A stretch of 64,000 nt of DNA. Source: Plutella xylostella. Its lineage: Eukaryota > Arthropoda > Insecta > Lepidoptera > Plutellidae. This document shows, piece by piece, positions 31,023 through 44,100 of this stretch (the first letter of the stretch is position 1; every line of letters begins with the position of its first letter). The stretch spans positions 1,986,501 to 2,050,500 of the forward strand of contig NC_063999.1 of NCBI RefSeq assembly GCF_932276165.1. Direction: 5' to 3'. Position numbers and translations under genes: made by a program. The notes below the pieces were generated by a model. That model was given only the letters and a program-made list of their open reading frames with translations, ran no database searches and was not told where the DNA came from.

Positions 31023-32106
31023 ATAAGTTTATTCAATAGCTACCTAAATTCTTAAAACTGCAATATCTATATATTATTACAATATTATTATTAGTGAACA
31101 ATAAAAAATCGAACCTTTCAGGTTCTTTTCATTCTTTCTTCTTTTCATTCTTTATCATAAATTAAAGATGGTTGTATAGTACTTACCTAATCAAAAAAGA
31201 AATAACTAGATAAGTAGGTACCTACCTATATAATTATAATAAGTATTTTATTAGGTCAATAATCCAGCAATAAGACTTTAGGTAGGTGTATAACTAGGTA
31301 CTTTATTATTAGGCCCTGTTTCACAATGTCTGGTTAGTTGCTACCTGCTGTGAGGTAAAATACATGCTGTCACTGTCAAAAAATAATAACAGAGAGTGAC
31401 AGCATGTATTTTATCTTACAGGTAGCCGCTAACCAGACATTGTGAAACAGAGCCTTAGTTTCTTATAAACGACAATGGGCGTTTTGGGACCTATGTCCAA
31501 TAAAGATGAGTCATACATCGTTGGATAGCTCTTTTCATGTGAGCAAAAAAATATTATGACGACAAATCCGTATATGTTGTCCATTTTGAAATATATTCGT
31601 CGGAAGGAAGTATTTTTCTATGGCATTGCACTCTTTCTCCTGATGACGGTTAGGGCGTAATACACGTAAACACGTATTATTAAAAAAGAAATTACTTTCA
31701 ACTGGTTTTATTTACTGAGATAATAAACAAATATAATATTATAATGAATGATGATCATTTTGTTATAAAAATTAAAAATGAATGTGAAAACATAACAAAA
31801 ACATTAAAATTACAGAAATAAAATATAAAAACTTTCAAGGTACGATTATTCTAATTGGACAGTAAATCAGGACTAGCGCTTCCGTTATTCATATTCTGCA
31901 AAAAATACCTTTTCAACGACGTATCACTCATTTCTATTGGTGATGGTCCCAGCTTCCATATATTTGTGCGCATCATCATTTATGTCTACAGAGAGTCTAG
32001 TTAGTTAACCTACATTATTATGCATTATGCACTCGTTAAGTATTATGCAGTGCTTGTGAACTCAATTAAATTCAGTTAAGTAAAATGTGAACTCTTAAAT
32101 TTTAAA
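31023..32106. other. intergenic with one MITE
   Basis: It contains the 3' UTR of the small gene, the MITE at 31312-31454, and otherwise AT-rich sequence up to the end of the receptor gene at 32107. No coding region was seen. Confidence 0.5.
31312..31454. mobile_element. hairpin MITE, TTA target duplication
   Basis: A nearly palindromic 143-bp element. The arms GGCCCTGTTTCACAATGTCT and AGACATTGTGAAACAGAGCC extend inward with few mismatches, and TTA flanks both sides (31309-31311, 31455-31457), as for PIF/Harbinger-type MITEs. Confidence 0.9.
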
Positions 32107-35100
32107 TCACTCTGTGAAATCAATCTTTTCCAGTGCCTTCCTTTTCTCTCGAACGCGCAACCTGAAATATACAGAAATAATAATTAGGTATGTAGGTAGG
32201 AAGTGTTGACCTTAAAAAAATAATAATCATAATTTGCCAACAAAAGTACCAGGCAACCATGGCACACCAAGAAGGCTAGCTAACAAGCTTACAGTTGCTT
32301 GTAGGTGATTTCAAGCAGCAGCGTCACCGGAGCTACCAGGAACCCATAGAGAGTGATGAGCAGCGCCGGGTAGATGTCAGTGACCCCCACTGAGCTGAAT
32401 GAGGAGACCCCATAAGAACACTTGGGCTTGGGCACGTGTAGCCGGTGGTGGATGCAGGCTTGGATGCCCGACTCTCGGATTTTCATGAAGCTGGGTGAAA
32501 GGAGAAGATAGGTTAGTTAAAAATGCTATAAATACGTATAGTTATTAAATGAAAAAATTGTAAGTGGAAATTAGAAAATGAGTTCGCTTTGTTCTAACTT
32601 CTACGATAGAGACAAAATATGAAAAACTGGAAGTCCATGTTCCAAGAGGGTTTTTGTTATTGGTACCTAGGTCCTAGGAAGTTAATTTATTAATTAAAAT
32701 ATAAATAAATAATGGTATTTGATACCTAATGGGTAAAGCCATATAATTACTATAGTTAGTATAGTTATCAATCAACATCAACATAGCAACTTAAAGGTAA
32801 AAGTCATAAAATACACCACAAGGAAAGCACATACACATACACTCACGCCTTGTTCTAATGTACTCCCTTGCGGGGTAGGCAGAGATGCATTGCTGCACCC
32901 ACTTTTCGCCAGAGTGTTATGTTAGTCCCAATGTAATAGGGGGCGGGCCTATTGCCATTTTACGGGCACATTCAAGACCCGGGAACAACTTATCTGTGTT
33001 TAAACAAATATCTGCCCCAGCCGGGAATCGAACCCGGGACCTTCGGCTCAGTAGTCGGGTCACTAACCACTACGCCATTCGGTCGTCCAAGGAAAGGTAA
33101 GCGAAAATACAGTTCTATTCTATTCTATTCTCTGTGGGGGTGTAAGTACCTGCACCTGGCTCTCTAGAGTGGAACCTTTGTGCATATCCCCAAGGTCTAA
33201 ACTGCCTTCCTAAGCTTGGACCATTTCCCACCACGCTGGTCCACTGCGGGTTGGTGGGTTCACATATCTAGATGTGCTAAATCTAGATATGCAGGTTTCC
33301 TCACGATGTTTTCCTTCACCGTAAGAGCGATGGTATACATTGTACTTAAGTTAAAAGAACTCATTGGTACATGTCAGCGCCGGGATTCGAACCCGCACCT
33401 CTTGCGTGAGAAGCGGGCGCTTGTCCGACTGAGCTACCACCGCTCCTAATGAAAATACAGTTATTTTTCTAAGTTTTCCTTAAAAAACTGCACCATGCCG
33501 GAAAATTATGTAAAAATAAGTACTTACATATCTACCTAATTGATGGTAAGACTAGAATGTGCATGCAATACGTTGAATCATAAATACGCTAACCTAAATG
33601 CCAGTTATCATTTCCCAGAACGCTAATCTAGATTCCTAGCGGCACATAGGGACTAGGGTTTTCCGTTTCCTACATTTCCTGATAATTAAAGTACTTACCC
33701 AGTTCTTTATCCCTACTCGTTATAAAATTAATTTTATCTCTATCAACATTTATAATCATTTAAAATTTATCCTGTAAAAAAGTTCATTCAAAGTTCGTAA
33801 TTATGTCCATTAGTTACGATTACTTAACCTACCCATAGTTTTTCCTTCTCTCACACAGACACAGCTGAAACAATATGATTGTATACACTAACGAGCAATG
33901 AAAAATTTCCGCTATAATACTTAATCTTAAACAGGTCCCTGAAATGCCCGCGCTTCTGGCCGGGCACCCAGGGGTCGATCTCGTTGATGTAGTCGATCTC
34001 CTTCAGGTCGCACTTCTCGTCCTCCTGGTACGAGTCCTGGATCAGCCGGTAGCCGGGGTTCAGCTCCATGTGGAACGCGAATAGACCCTGGCGGAGATGG
34101 GAACATTTATAGCCTATTTTTTTAACAAACGAGGAAGTACTGAATATGTATCTCACACATTTCCGATATTGACAGAGTGAGATGGGTTTTGTATTTTAGG
34201 TGAGCATTGTAAGGACCAAAAGGTTTCGGTAGGTACTCGTCTGTTAAAAAAATAGACTAGGTATAGGACCGGATTCTTCAAGGGCGTTTAAATAACGGAG
34301 AGACATGCTTTTACAAAAGCTGAGAGTAGTGGAGGTGTGTTTTGAATATAACTTTTTGTGACTAAGGCCAATTTAGGTTACGTATAAGTCTTCGGTAGCT
34401 GAAGAAGGATGGGGATAGAGGGTTGTTTTGTTCTTTACGAAGCCAGACTAGACTAGACATATTCTAGATATTTGTATGCTGTCCATTGATTGGTAAGGCC
34501 AGCATACAAATATATAGATTACGAGTAAAATAATGGGGTCCTAGTTAATCTAACATCGAAATCCCTATCAAAAGTTGGCGATCTTTATGAATGTACTTGG
34601 CATCTTTTGATATTGCTGCAATTGGTTGTAGAAAGGTTCAACTTATTATTTATTCATCTCTACCTCTCTGATCTTCTGGATACCCTCCTTCATGCTATAG
34701 AAATTGGGTTTCTTCCCTTTTGGTGCAATCTTCTTGTCATATATCTCCTTCCTTATTGGCTCGTTTAGTTTCTGAAATAACAATGTTAAATGTAATGTTT
34801 CCCATTATAGTTAAACTATAGGTATAAGTACTTACTTATTTACTTATAGGTATAATATTTGTAGGTATGTAAGTAATCTAAAAGTCAATTAGAGTCCATA
34901 AATTCATGACTGTGGGTGCATGCTTTATCGCTATCATACATTGTGATTCTAAAGTAACTAGGTAAATAGCTTGGTGCATATACAGGGTGGCCCAAAGAGT
35001 GACGTCCAAAGGAAAATGTTTGATTCCTTAGGTCAAGGGGTAGCCAAATCACCCCCATGTATGTTCAGCAATTTTTAGTAGTTTAGAAATTATGATTTTT

Positions 35101-38100
35101 TTAACTAATTTTCTACGAAAATCGACCTCAGTGGATCAATTATGTTTTATAATTTTTTTGGATAACTTTTTTAAATTATTTTTTATTTTTGTGTCATCCT
35201 CTTAAGTTTTTCTTTTAACCATAAAAGTTTCAGCTTCCTAGCTGTAATGTAAGTTAGTTATTTTTATGTCGAAAGTTCAAATTATATCATCGAGCTAGAC
35301 TGCTCTGAATTTTCTACTTGAAATTAAAAATTGAAATAGATATTCTCATGGTCCCTTATTAATTTTAAAAAATTCCGCAAGGTTTCATTATAAAATAAAA
35401 ATAAAAATAAACTATTGCTTAATGGGGTATTATTTGCAGAAAACAGCCTTCAAAGGTTCTTGGGTGGAAATTACCTAATTAGTAAATTGTTGCGACTGGG
35501 TGGAAGAAGTTCTGGGCTCTGAAAGAAGTGATGAAAAGTAAGGAACTGAGCATAAAAATCAAAAAGAAGACTTTTGATACCTGCATCCTACCCTGCATCA
35601 CATATGGCTGTGAAACCTGGGCCCTTACGAAACACCATAGGGAAAAACTAGAAAGATGCCAGAAAGGGATGGAAAGAAGCATGCTAGGTTTGAAGCTAAA
35701 AGATAGAGTCAGAAGTACAGATATACGGCACAAAACCAAACTAACGGATATTCTATCACGTATAGATCAACTTAAATGGAGATGGACTGGGCATATGCTT
35801 CGATGCAAAAAGGAAAAATGGAGCAAAAAGGTGACAGTTTGGTACCCAAGGGATGGTGTCAGGAGCAGAGGACGGAAAGCAAGAAGGTGGGAGGATGAAC
35901 TGAAACTCACGGTAGGAGCTCACTGGACAAGAGTAGCCATGGACAGGCAACAATGGAAAGAGTTGGAGGAGGCCTTTGCCGTAAGGCACACCGAAATCAG
36001 AGACATTCTGTAACCGCATGCTTGTAAATAGTAGTGTAAGTTTTTAAATAGTAGTTATAAGATTTGTAAGATTTTATTTTGTTACTAATTGTAAGTTTTC
36101 GGAAATAAAAGGCTATATTATTATTATAAATTGTTTCAGAAAGTTGAAAGATTCCTGTTATGTCATTACTAAGGAAAATTTATTGTGAGTAAATGTGTAA
36201 AATAATTATTTGAGTTTATTTACTTAAGTAGTATTAATAATACAATTATCTCATAAATCTTACAACTCAGACTTAAACATTTTACTAAGAATTTACATTC
36301 AAAAATGTAACTTAAATAAAAAAAAATTTAAATAATCTTATTTTCCCTTTAATTTGATACATTTTCTGACTGAATTAGTCCTTAGTAATGACATATAACA
36401 GGAATCTTTCAACTTTCTGAAAACATTGACTAATGAGGTAATTTCCACCCAAGTACCTTTGAAGGCTGTTTTCTGCAAATAAATACCCCATTAATCAATA
36501 GTTTATTTTTATTTTTATGTTATTTTGGAACCTTGCGGAGTTTTTAAAATTAATAAGGGACCATGAGAATACCTAATCTCTAATCTTTAATCTCACGGAA
36601 TTCTGACAGTTATAAATTTTTGACATGTCAGAGATCACAAACCTTTTTTGGCTGGGTACTTTTTTTCAATACGAGTCTGAACATCAGTTGTATCCGGACA
36701 ATTTTCTATATTATATCTTTAAATATTTAGAATGATGGTCTTTACGTTAGGCGCAAAAGAACCACGAGGACGCTTCTTTCTGGGAGAGAGAAAGTCTGAC
36801 TCTTGTGCTCTGTCAGATGGGGCCGCTTCCTGTGAAGGGCCAGGTTGTGGCTCCATAACGTTTTTAAAAATCAACAAACTATCACAACGCGAAAGGTCAA
36901 CGATAAGAAACCGGCCAAGTGCCAGTTGGACTCGCGCACTGAGGGTTCCGTACAAGTCTACTTACCTGAGATATTTTTCCTTTTAATTTCATCATTATGT
37001 ACATCTATATGAAATATTAGTTTGATATCTTTAACCGTTTCTGAGAAAAAGGGTGGTGACAGACAGACGGACAACAATAAGGGTTCCTTTTTTCCTTTTC
37101 AGGTACGGAACTCTAAAAAGAATAGTAACAATCGGATCAATCGTTTCCGAGATATTCGTGGACAAACATACATACCAACAAACATATAAACATACTTATA
37201 CAATAAAAAAAATCATATTTGTTTATTAGGCTTAATGGATTGTCATAGAATGACTTTAAAACTACTAATAACTACTTTGATATAGTCCTTTTCATAAGGA
37301 AAACGCTACAACCACTACACCATACAAATATTGTAATATGCCTACCTACATTCAAATGCCATGATCACACCTCAATGTTCAACTGGAGAGTAGAAACTTT
37401 TAATAATTTGATTTATCTGGATGCTCTGACACATGAGCACATTTTTGTACTTGATTCAAATGCAAATCTGTCTTATGAATACGATATGTTTTCAAGGGGA
37501 CAAGGGCAACTAAATGACAAAGGAATGCAACAAATATTTTATGACATACAGAAATTAATTAATTTTATTAATGACGAATATAGAAAATGTAATGTAAACA
37601 TAGTCAGTGAAAGTAATAATAATTTTCGTAACTAACCACATTCATATTCTTCACCAAAACATTGCAGGCCTTTTAAGTAAATCTGATGTATTGACTGTTC
37701 ACTTAGAAGAATTACAATCGCAACAAACATCTGTCGATATAATATGTGTCACTGAACATTTTATAATTAATGGCCACGAGGATCTATTATCAATCCCTAA
37801 TTACCATTTAGCAGCACACTTTTCTAGAGGAACTCAAAAAAGGGGAGGTGCATGTATATTGGTTCGTAGTGGACATAAATATAGGGAAATGTTAAATATA
37901 TCGAAACTTTCTATTATAATAATAATAATAATAATAATATAATCTTTATTTGCACACCATGAAACATAACTTAAATTTAACTTAATTAACATACATGCAC
38001 AAATGGCGGTCTTATCGCTAAAAGCGATCTCTTCCAGACAACCGTTATAGGTAAAAAGTTAAACATTGGAAAAGGGCACTTAGGTGTACTTAATTACGAA

Positions 38101-41100
38101 ATTAACAACTAAAAACAAACAAAATATTGTTGGTATAATTGAATGCTGTGCCGTAGAATTGACAGATTTAAATACTATTGTGATCTGTGTTTATAGAGTT
38201 CCCAAAAACAAAGACGTAGCAAAACATTTTGTAACATTTTTTGAAATATTAGAAGAAATTTTGAAAATCTGTACTAAATATAAAAAAAACATTATACTTG
38301 CGGGAGACTTTAACATCGATACTCTAAAATGTAACAGCTTAACAAATCAATTTCGGAATCTTTTATACAGTTTCAATCTTACCCTAGAAATAAAGGAAGG
38401 TCTGGTCTGGTCTTCAGGCCTGTCTCGGTTCTTCCAGTTTTGAGTAAAATATTTGAGAGGGTCATACTCAGTCAGATGCTTTTGCATTTCAATGATGCTC
38501 GATTGTTTCATAGCCAGCAGTATGGTTTTACAAAAGGCAAATCAACAGCCGATGCCGGTACTGCGTTGATTAAGCACATATTTGACGCCTGGGAAGACCA
38601 TCACGATGCTATTGGAGTCTTCTGTGATCTGTCGAAGGCGTTTGATTGTGTAGACCATCAGACTTTAATTTCGAAACTTAGATACTATGGAATAGGAGGA
38701 AAGGCTTTAGATTTGATATCTTCATATTTAGACAAGAGACAACAAAGGGTCGATATTTATTTTATTTATTTTTTTATTTATTTTATGGAAAACTTACAGC
38801 TAAAATTTAACAGTATAACACTAAAAATAAACAGTTGAAAGCCAATTACTAGTTTTCACTAATTGGTAACAGAGTATACACAAATGATTCCTATGTATGC
38901 AAACATACTAACCTAACTGAAAACACGAAACTAAACTAAGCTAAATAAAATATTATTTATACCTACAATATGCTATGACTATTACATAAAATAACCGTTA
39001 AGTAAATAATGTTACTACTAATCATAAATATTTGAGCTAAACTTATTAGTTAGATTATAGCTGATAGAACGAGCGCTACTACAAAACATGTCTATGTCCA
39101 TACAGTCGATACTAAGCGTATTGAAAGAGCGCGAAGCTCTCAAAAGAAACGAGTTCTGCCTGTAGTTGGTATTAACAATACTAAATCACAGGGGGCTCAT
39201 GTAAAAATAGGCGTCCCTCAAGGATCTATTCTAGGACCATTTTTATTCCTCATTTATATTAATGACTTGCCTTTTATGGTTGAAAAATTGACTAATATAG
39301 TTTTATTTGCTGACGATACTTCTTTGCTTTTTAAAGTTAAAAGAAGAGAAAATAATTTTAATGAAATTAATTCAATTCTATCTGACATACACGATTGGTT
39401 TACCGTTAATAATCTTCTATTGAATACTAAGAAAACGAAATGTATTAAATTTACACTGCCGAATGTTAGACAGTGCGATACTAACATTATTCTAGATGGG
39501 AATAAATTGGACCTAGTTAATGATACTGTCTTTCTTGGGATGACTATAGATTCAAAGTTACAGTGGGGACCTCACATTGAAAAATTGTCTGGAAGGTTGA
39601 GCTCCGCAGCTTTTGCTGTACGGAAAATTAGACAGCTGACCGACGTTGAAACCGCCAGATTAGTTTACTTTAGTTATTTCCACAGCTTATTATCGTATGG
39701 CATTTTGCTTTGGGGTAGAGCAGCTGATATTGAAACTATATTTGTATTACAGAAAAGAGCCATCCGCTCTATATACAAACTTGGTTCCAGGGATTCATTG
39801 AGAGAACTATTTAAAGAAATTAACATCCTTACAGTTCCATGTCAGTTCATTTTTTCCAATTTAATGTATGTACGAAAGAATATTTCAACTTTTGATACAA
39901 TTGGCAGTAATCATGACATTAATACTAGGAACAAGCATAAGCTGGCTTTTCCAGCGATGCGTCTGGCGAAAGTTAATAAATCGTTTTTAGGGTACTGTAT
40001 TAGATTTTATAATAAGCTTCCAGCAGAAGTTGCTCAAATGCCAGAGAATAAGTTTAAGTGTTACATTAAAGAGAAACTCAGTAAAAAAGCTTATTATAAA
40101 ATTGATGATTACTTAGAGGACGTTAATGCATGGCTGTGATAAGTAGTTAGCTCTGCTCATATTATTATAATAATAATTATTAAGCTTATATGTATTGTAT
40201 ACCAACTAGTTTTAAGTCTTTTTTTGAAAAGATGGCTCAGGAGTTTCTTGCCTCCGTTCTTCTCCTTAGACAGAAAGAGCCCCCCCTTATCCGAACGGAG
40301 AGTAATTTGTAAAAATTGACGTTCATCAGAAAATTTTATATTTGTACGATGAATAAAAAAATTTGAGTTTGAGTTTGAGTTTGAGTTTGAAGCGACACGA
40401 CTAAAAAGTAAAACCTGCCTTGACAACTTTGCTCATAACGTAGGAAATAAATGTAGTGGTAAAGTTATTGACTACTGTCTGTCTGACCATACGGCTCAAC
40501 TTCTCAAGGTGCCCGTAAAAAAGATCAGCAAAATAAGCTCATGGACTGTAAAAAAAAGGGACTACTCTATCGAGAACCTACAAAAATTTAGAGAACATAT
40601 AAACAGTCTATCGTTTTCCGATGTTTATGAAACGAATAATGCCAACACTGCTTATAATAGATTTATGGATACATTTATGTTAATTTATGAACTTTGTTTT
40701 CCAATAGTTACAGTTAAAATTACAACTAAGAAAAGGCCGAAATGGGTTTCTAAAGGAATAAAAATATGTGCACGAAAACAAAGAGATCTGCTTTGGAATT
40801 ATAGAAGAAATTCGACGCCTCTTAATAAAACGCTACTGAAAACCTACTCACAGCGACTTAAAAAAATTATATCTTTGACGCAGAAAGCAAAAAATAATAA
40901 TTATATTAATACGGCAGACAATAAAACAAAAGCGAGTTGGAACATAATAAACGAGGCAAAATCTAGATTTCCAAACGAGACCATCACAAAAATTACGACA
41001 GATAATGTTACTCTTACCGATCCCACAAAAATTGCTGATGCTTTTAACGATTTTTTTGTGGATCAAATAGAAAAAAATCTACCAAACAGTTCTAGTAATA

Positions 41101-44100
41101 TTCAATTAAAATATAATAATTCTAATAATTCTCAATCTATGTTCATGACACCTACGACACCGGATGACATACAAAAAGCCATTAGGTCTTTAAAAAATAA
41201 AAATAGCGTGGGGTATGATGGCGTTCACACAAAAGTTGTTAAACATGTATCTGATATAATAATGGAGCATTTAAGCTATATCATGAACTTATGCATTGTG
41301 GACGGTATTTACCCGGAAAGCCTTAAGCCTGTTATCATTAAACCTCTATTTAAAAAAGAAGATAAGTGTAACATGAAATACTATCGACCAATAGCTCTTA
41401 TATCAATATTTTCTAAGGTATTTGAAAAAAATATTTACAATGCGCTTCTTTCATACCTCAATAAGTATAATATTTTAGTTGAGGAACAGAAAGGATTCCG
41501 AAAAGGCAAATCTATTAATCTGGCCATGTATGATTTACTAAATGGCATATTTACAAGCGTTGATAAAGGTAAACCTATATGCTCTATCTTTATGGATATG
41601 ACTAAGGCCTTCGACTTTGTTAATCATAAAATATTATTAGACAAACTAAACTATTATGGCATAAGAGGAAACATACTCAAATTAATTAATTCTTACCTAA
41701 GTAACAGGCGACAGAATACAGAAATCGTAAGGATTTGCCCAAAGACCAAAGAAGAGACTAAGGTCTTATCGAGTAGTAGGTTTGTTACTAGTGGAGTCCC
41801 TCAAGGTAGTGTACTGGGCCCACTACTATTTCTCATTTACATTAATGACCTGCCAATGAGCATTCACTATCCGATGGTGTTGTTTGCAGATGACAGCACG
41901 GTATCAATTAAATGTAATGATCTTGACCTTGACATATATGAACTTAACATTAATAATACTCTCAAAGACATAATTAATTGGCTAAATAGTAATAAACTTA
42001 TTGTTAATATTGACAAAACTAAATATATGACATTCTATCAGAGAATTAACAAAACTGACAAATTAAATATTAATTATGATGGAACGGAAATAGAAAATGT
42101 ATCCGTAACAAAGTTTCTAGGATTAAATATAGATAATAAGCTGACATGGAAATTTCAAGCGGAAAATGTTTGTAAGAAGCTAAGTAAATCATCGTATCTT
42201 TTATACAAATTATCAAAAATTGTAAGCCGTAACACAGTTCTGTCAGCATACCATGGTTACGTAGTGTCAACGTTACGCTATGGCGTAATTTTCTGGGGAA
42301 ATTGTACCGAGAGAGAAACTGTATTTAAGGCCCAAAAAAGGTGTGTACGAGCTATTTGCAGATTAAAACCAGATGAGAGTTGTAAGCCACACTTTAAGTC
42401 TCTCAAAATACTTACTTTCCCATGTTTATACATATATGAAGTTGCGGTGTTTGTAAAAACCAACCCAAATCTGTTTGTCAAAGTCTCCCAGACACGTCAC
42501 AGATCAATTAGGTCACAATATATGAATAACGTCAGTTATCCGTCGTCAAAAACTGCGTTGATGCGGAAAAATATATTATGCATGGGACCAAAAATTTTTA
42601 ATAAAATTCCGAATTATCTCCACAGTTTAAATTATAATTTGTTTAAAAAGAAATTGTATGAACTACTAAATAGTAGGAAAATGCTATTATACAATAAACG
42701 AATATTTGACTGATGAAACACTATAACATTATATAATTAGTAATTTTATTCAATATTGACATTTATTAATTGAGACATTATTGTATTAACAAAATTCATT
42801 AAGTAATATACCTAATATTTATTTTGTACCTAACATTTAAATTATGAAGAAAGCATGTGTGCATGATTTGCATGATGATTTGTACATCTGTGACCAGATA
42901 GAACATAGAGATCTCAACATTGTACTTAACACCTATTATTCATACATTACCTATGTTCACAAATAAAGAATTGATTTTGATTTTGATTTCATATGTTAAT
43001 ATGGTGCAGTTCCAATAATCTTACATAGGTACCTATATACCGAACATATTATGTACTTACCGAATTGAGAATCCTTTATTTGAAATCGATTAAAAAGGTT
43101 TGTTATCCCTGAATTTAGTAGCAAGTGATGCCATGTTAAAGAATAAAATAAAGTAATTTAAATTAATTCAATACAATGGTCGTGAGTCGTGATTTTACTT
43201 AATATTATAAATGCAAACGTTTGTGAGTATGTGTGTATGTGTGTATGTGTGTACCTTTGTTACTTCTTCACGTAAAAACAACTGAACCAATTTTAATGAA
43301 ATTTGAAATTGAGTTAGCTGACACCCTGGATTAACACATAATAGCTTATGTGTTTATCCAGGGAATTCCGCGATAAAAAGTAGCCTTTTTATCGCGGAAT
43401 TCCCACGGGAAAACTTATTAAGGTGAAGCGAAGCTCGTGGCAACAGCTAGTATTGAAATATTTGTTATTTTTGTATTACCTACTTCACTTGAGCAAGTAA
43501 ATATTTAGATTTATGTTTTTCTATGAAAACATTTAAAAAAAATATTGCCCTTAAATTGATCCAAATTTTACCTTTTTTCGGTGAAGAGCTTTTTTAGTGG
43601 TATCACTAATGAAATGTCAGAATTCCGCGGAATAAAAAATTAGAGTATAGTTCAATTTTTAATTTCAAGTTGAAAATTCAGAGCAGTCTAGCTCGATGAT
43701 ATAATTTGAACTTTCGATATAAAAATAACTAACTTACATTATAGCTAGGAAGCTGAAACTTTTATGGTTAAAAGAACAACTTAAGAGGATGACACTAAAA
43801 GTTATCAAAAAAAAAAAACATAATTGATCCACTGAGGTCGACTTTCGTAGAAAATTAGTTAAAAAAATCATAACTCCTAAACTACTAAAAATTGCTGAAC
43901 ATACATGGGTGTGATTTGGCTACCCCTTGACCTAAGGAATCAAACATTTTCCTTTGGACGTCACTCTTTGGGCCACCCTGTAATGTAGCACGGGGAACTT
44001 TACTGATGTCTACTACCATCTCAATGCCTTTGAATACTCACAAGTAGTTACTTTACGAGTTACGAGTATACGGGTTCGCAATCTTACACAAAACGGAACC

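Larger units (their letters stand above)
38400..40391 (+). mobile_element. non-LTR retrotransposon B, 5'-truncated, inserted in A
   Basis: It starts within reverse transcriptase sequence (LPVLSKIFERVILSQM), is interrupted by insertion C at 38756-39104, and continues with IGVPQGSILGPFLFLIYIND and VLFADDTSLLF to a stop at 40137-40139. The 3' UTR ends in (TTTGAG)n repeats. GAAG occurs at both junctions with A (38396-38399 and 40389-40392). Its tail differs from that of A, so it is another family of the same type. Confidence 0.85.
37375..42989 (+). mobile_element. non-LTR retrotransposon A (CR1/Jockey-type), interrupted
   Basis: Order: end of an ORF1-like frame (37375-37635), endonuclease start (about 37640-37912), insertion D, endonuclease middle with the AGDFNID motif (38084-38398), insertion B, endonuclease end and full reverse transcriptase (40392-42713), 3' UTR, and a (TTTTGA)n tail to 42989. 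The reading frame joins across insertion B exactly (…LTLEIKE | ATRLKS…). The 5' end is not defined. Confidence 0.85.
36573..43650. mobile_element. second TIR element or block inserted in the right arm
   Basis: The right arm of the long-TIR element is interrupted here. The two edges of the block carry an imperfect inverted repeat of about 37 bp (CTAATCTCTAATC...CGGAATTCTGACA on the left; TGTCAGAATTCCG...ATTAGAGTATAG on the right). This suggests a separate DNA transposon that itself hosts the retrotransposons described below. A minus-strand open frame near its left edge (36860-36720; MEPQPGPSQEAAPSDRAQES) might be a remnant of its first coding exon. Confidence 0.45.
34983..43980. mobile_element. 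long-TIR (foldback-like) DNA transposon, split by later insertions
   Basis: The outer ends CAGGGTGGCCCAAAGAGTGA and its reverse complement are flanked by TA on both sides (34981-34982, 43981-43982). The arms are long: the left arm is 34983-35491 plus 36136-36174, and the right arm is 36380-36572 plus 43651-43980, by eye more than 90% identical. Without the later insertions the element would be about 1.3 kb with a ~200-bp loop (36175-36379) and no coding capacity. It lies in IR75 intron 7. Confidence 0.85.

Noticed and set aside
33371..33446. tRNA-like sequence with good A and B boxes
   Set aside because: It continues into a dispersed repeat body and does not give a convincing cloverleaf, so it is the head of a SINE and not a tRNA gene.
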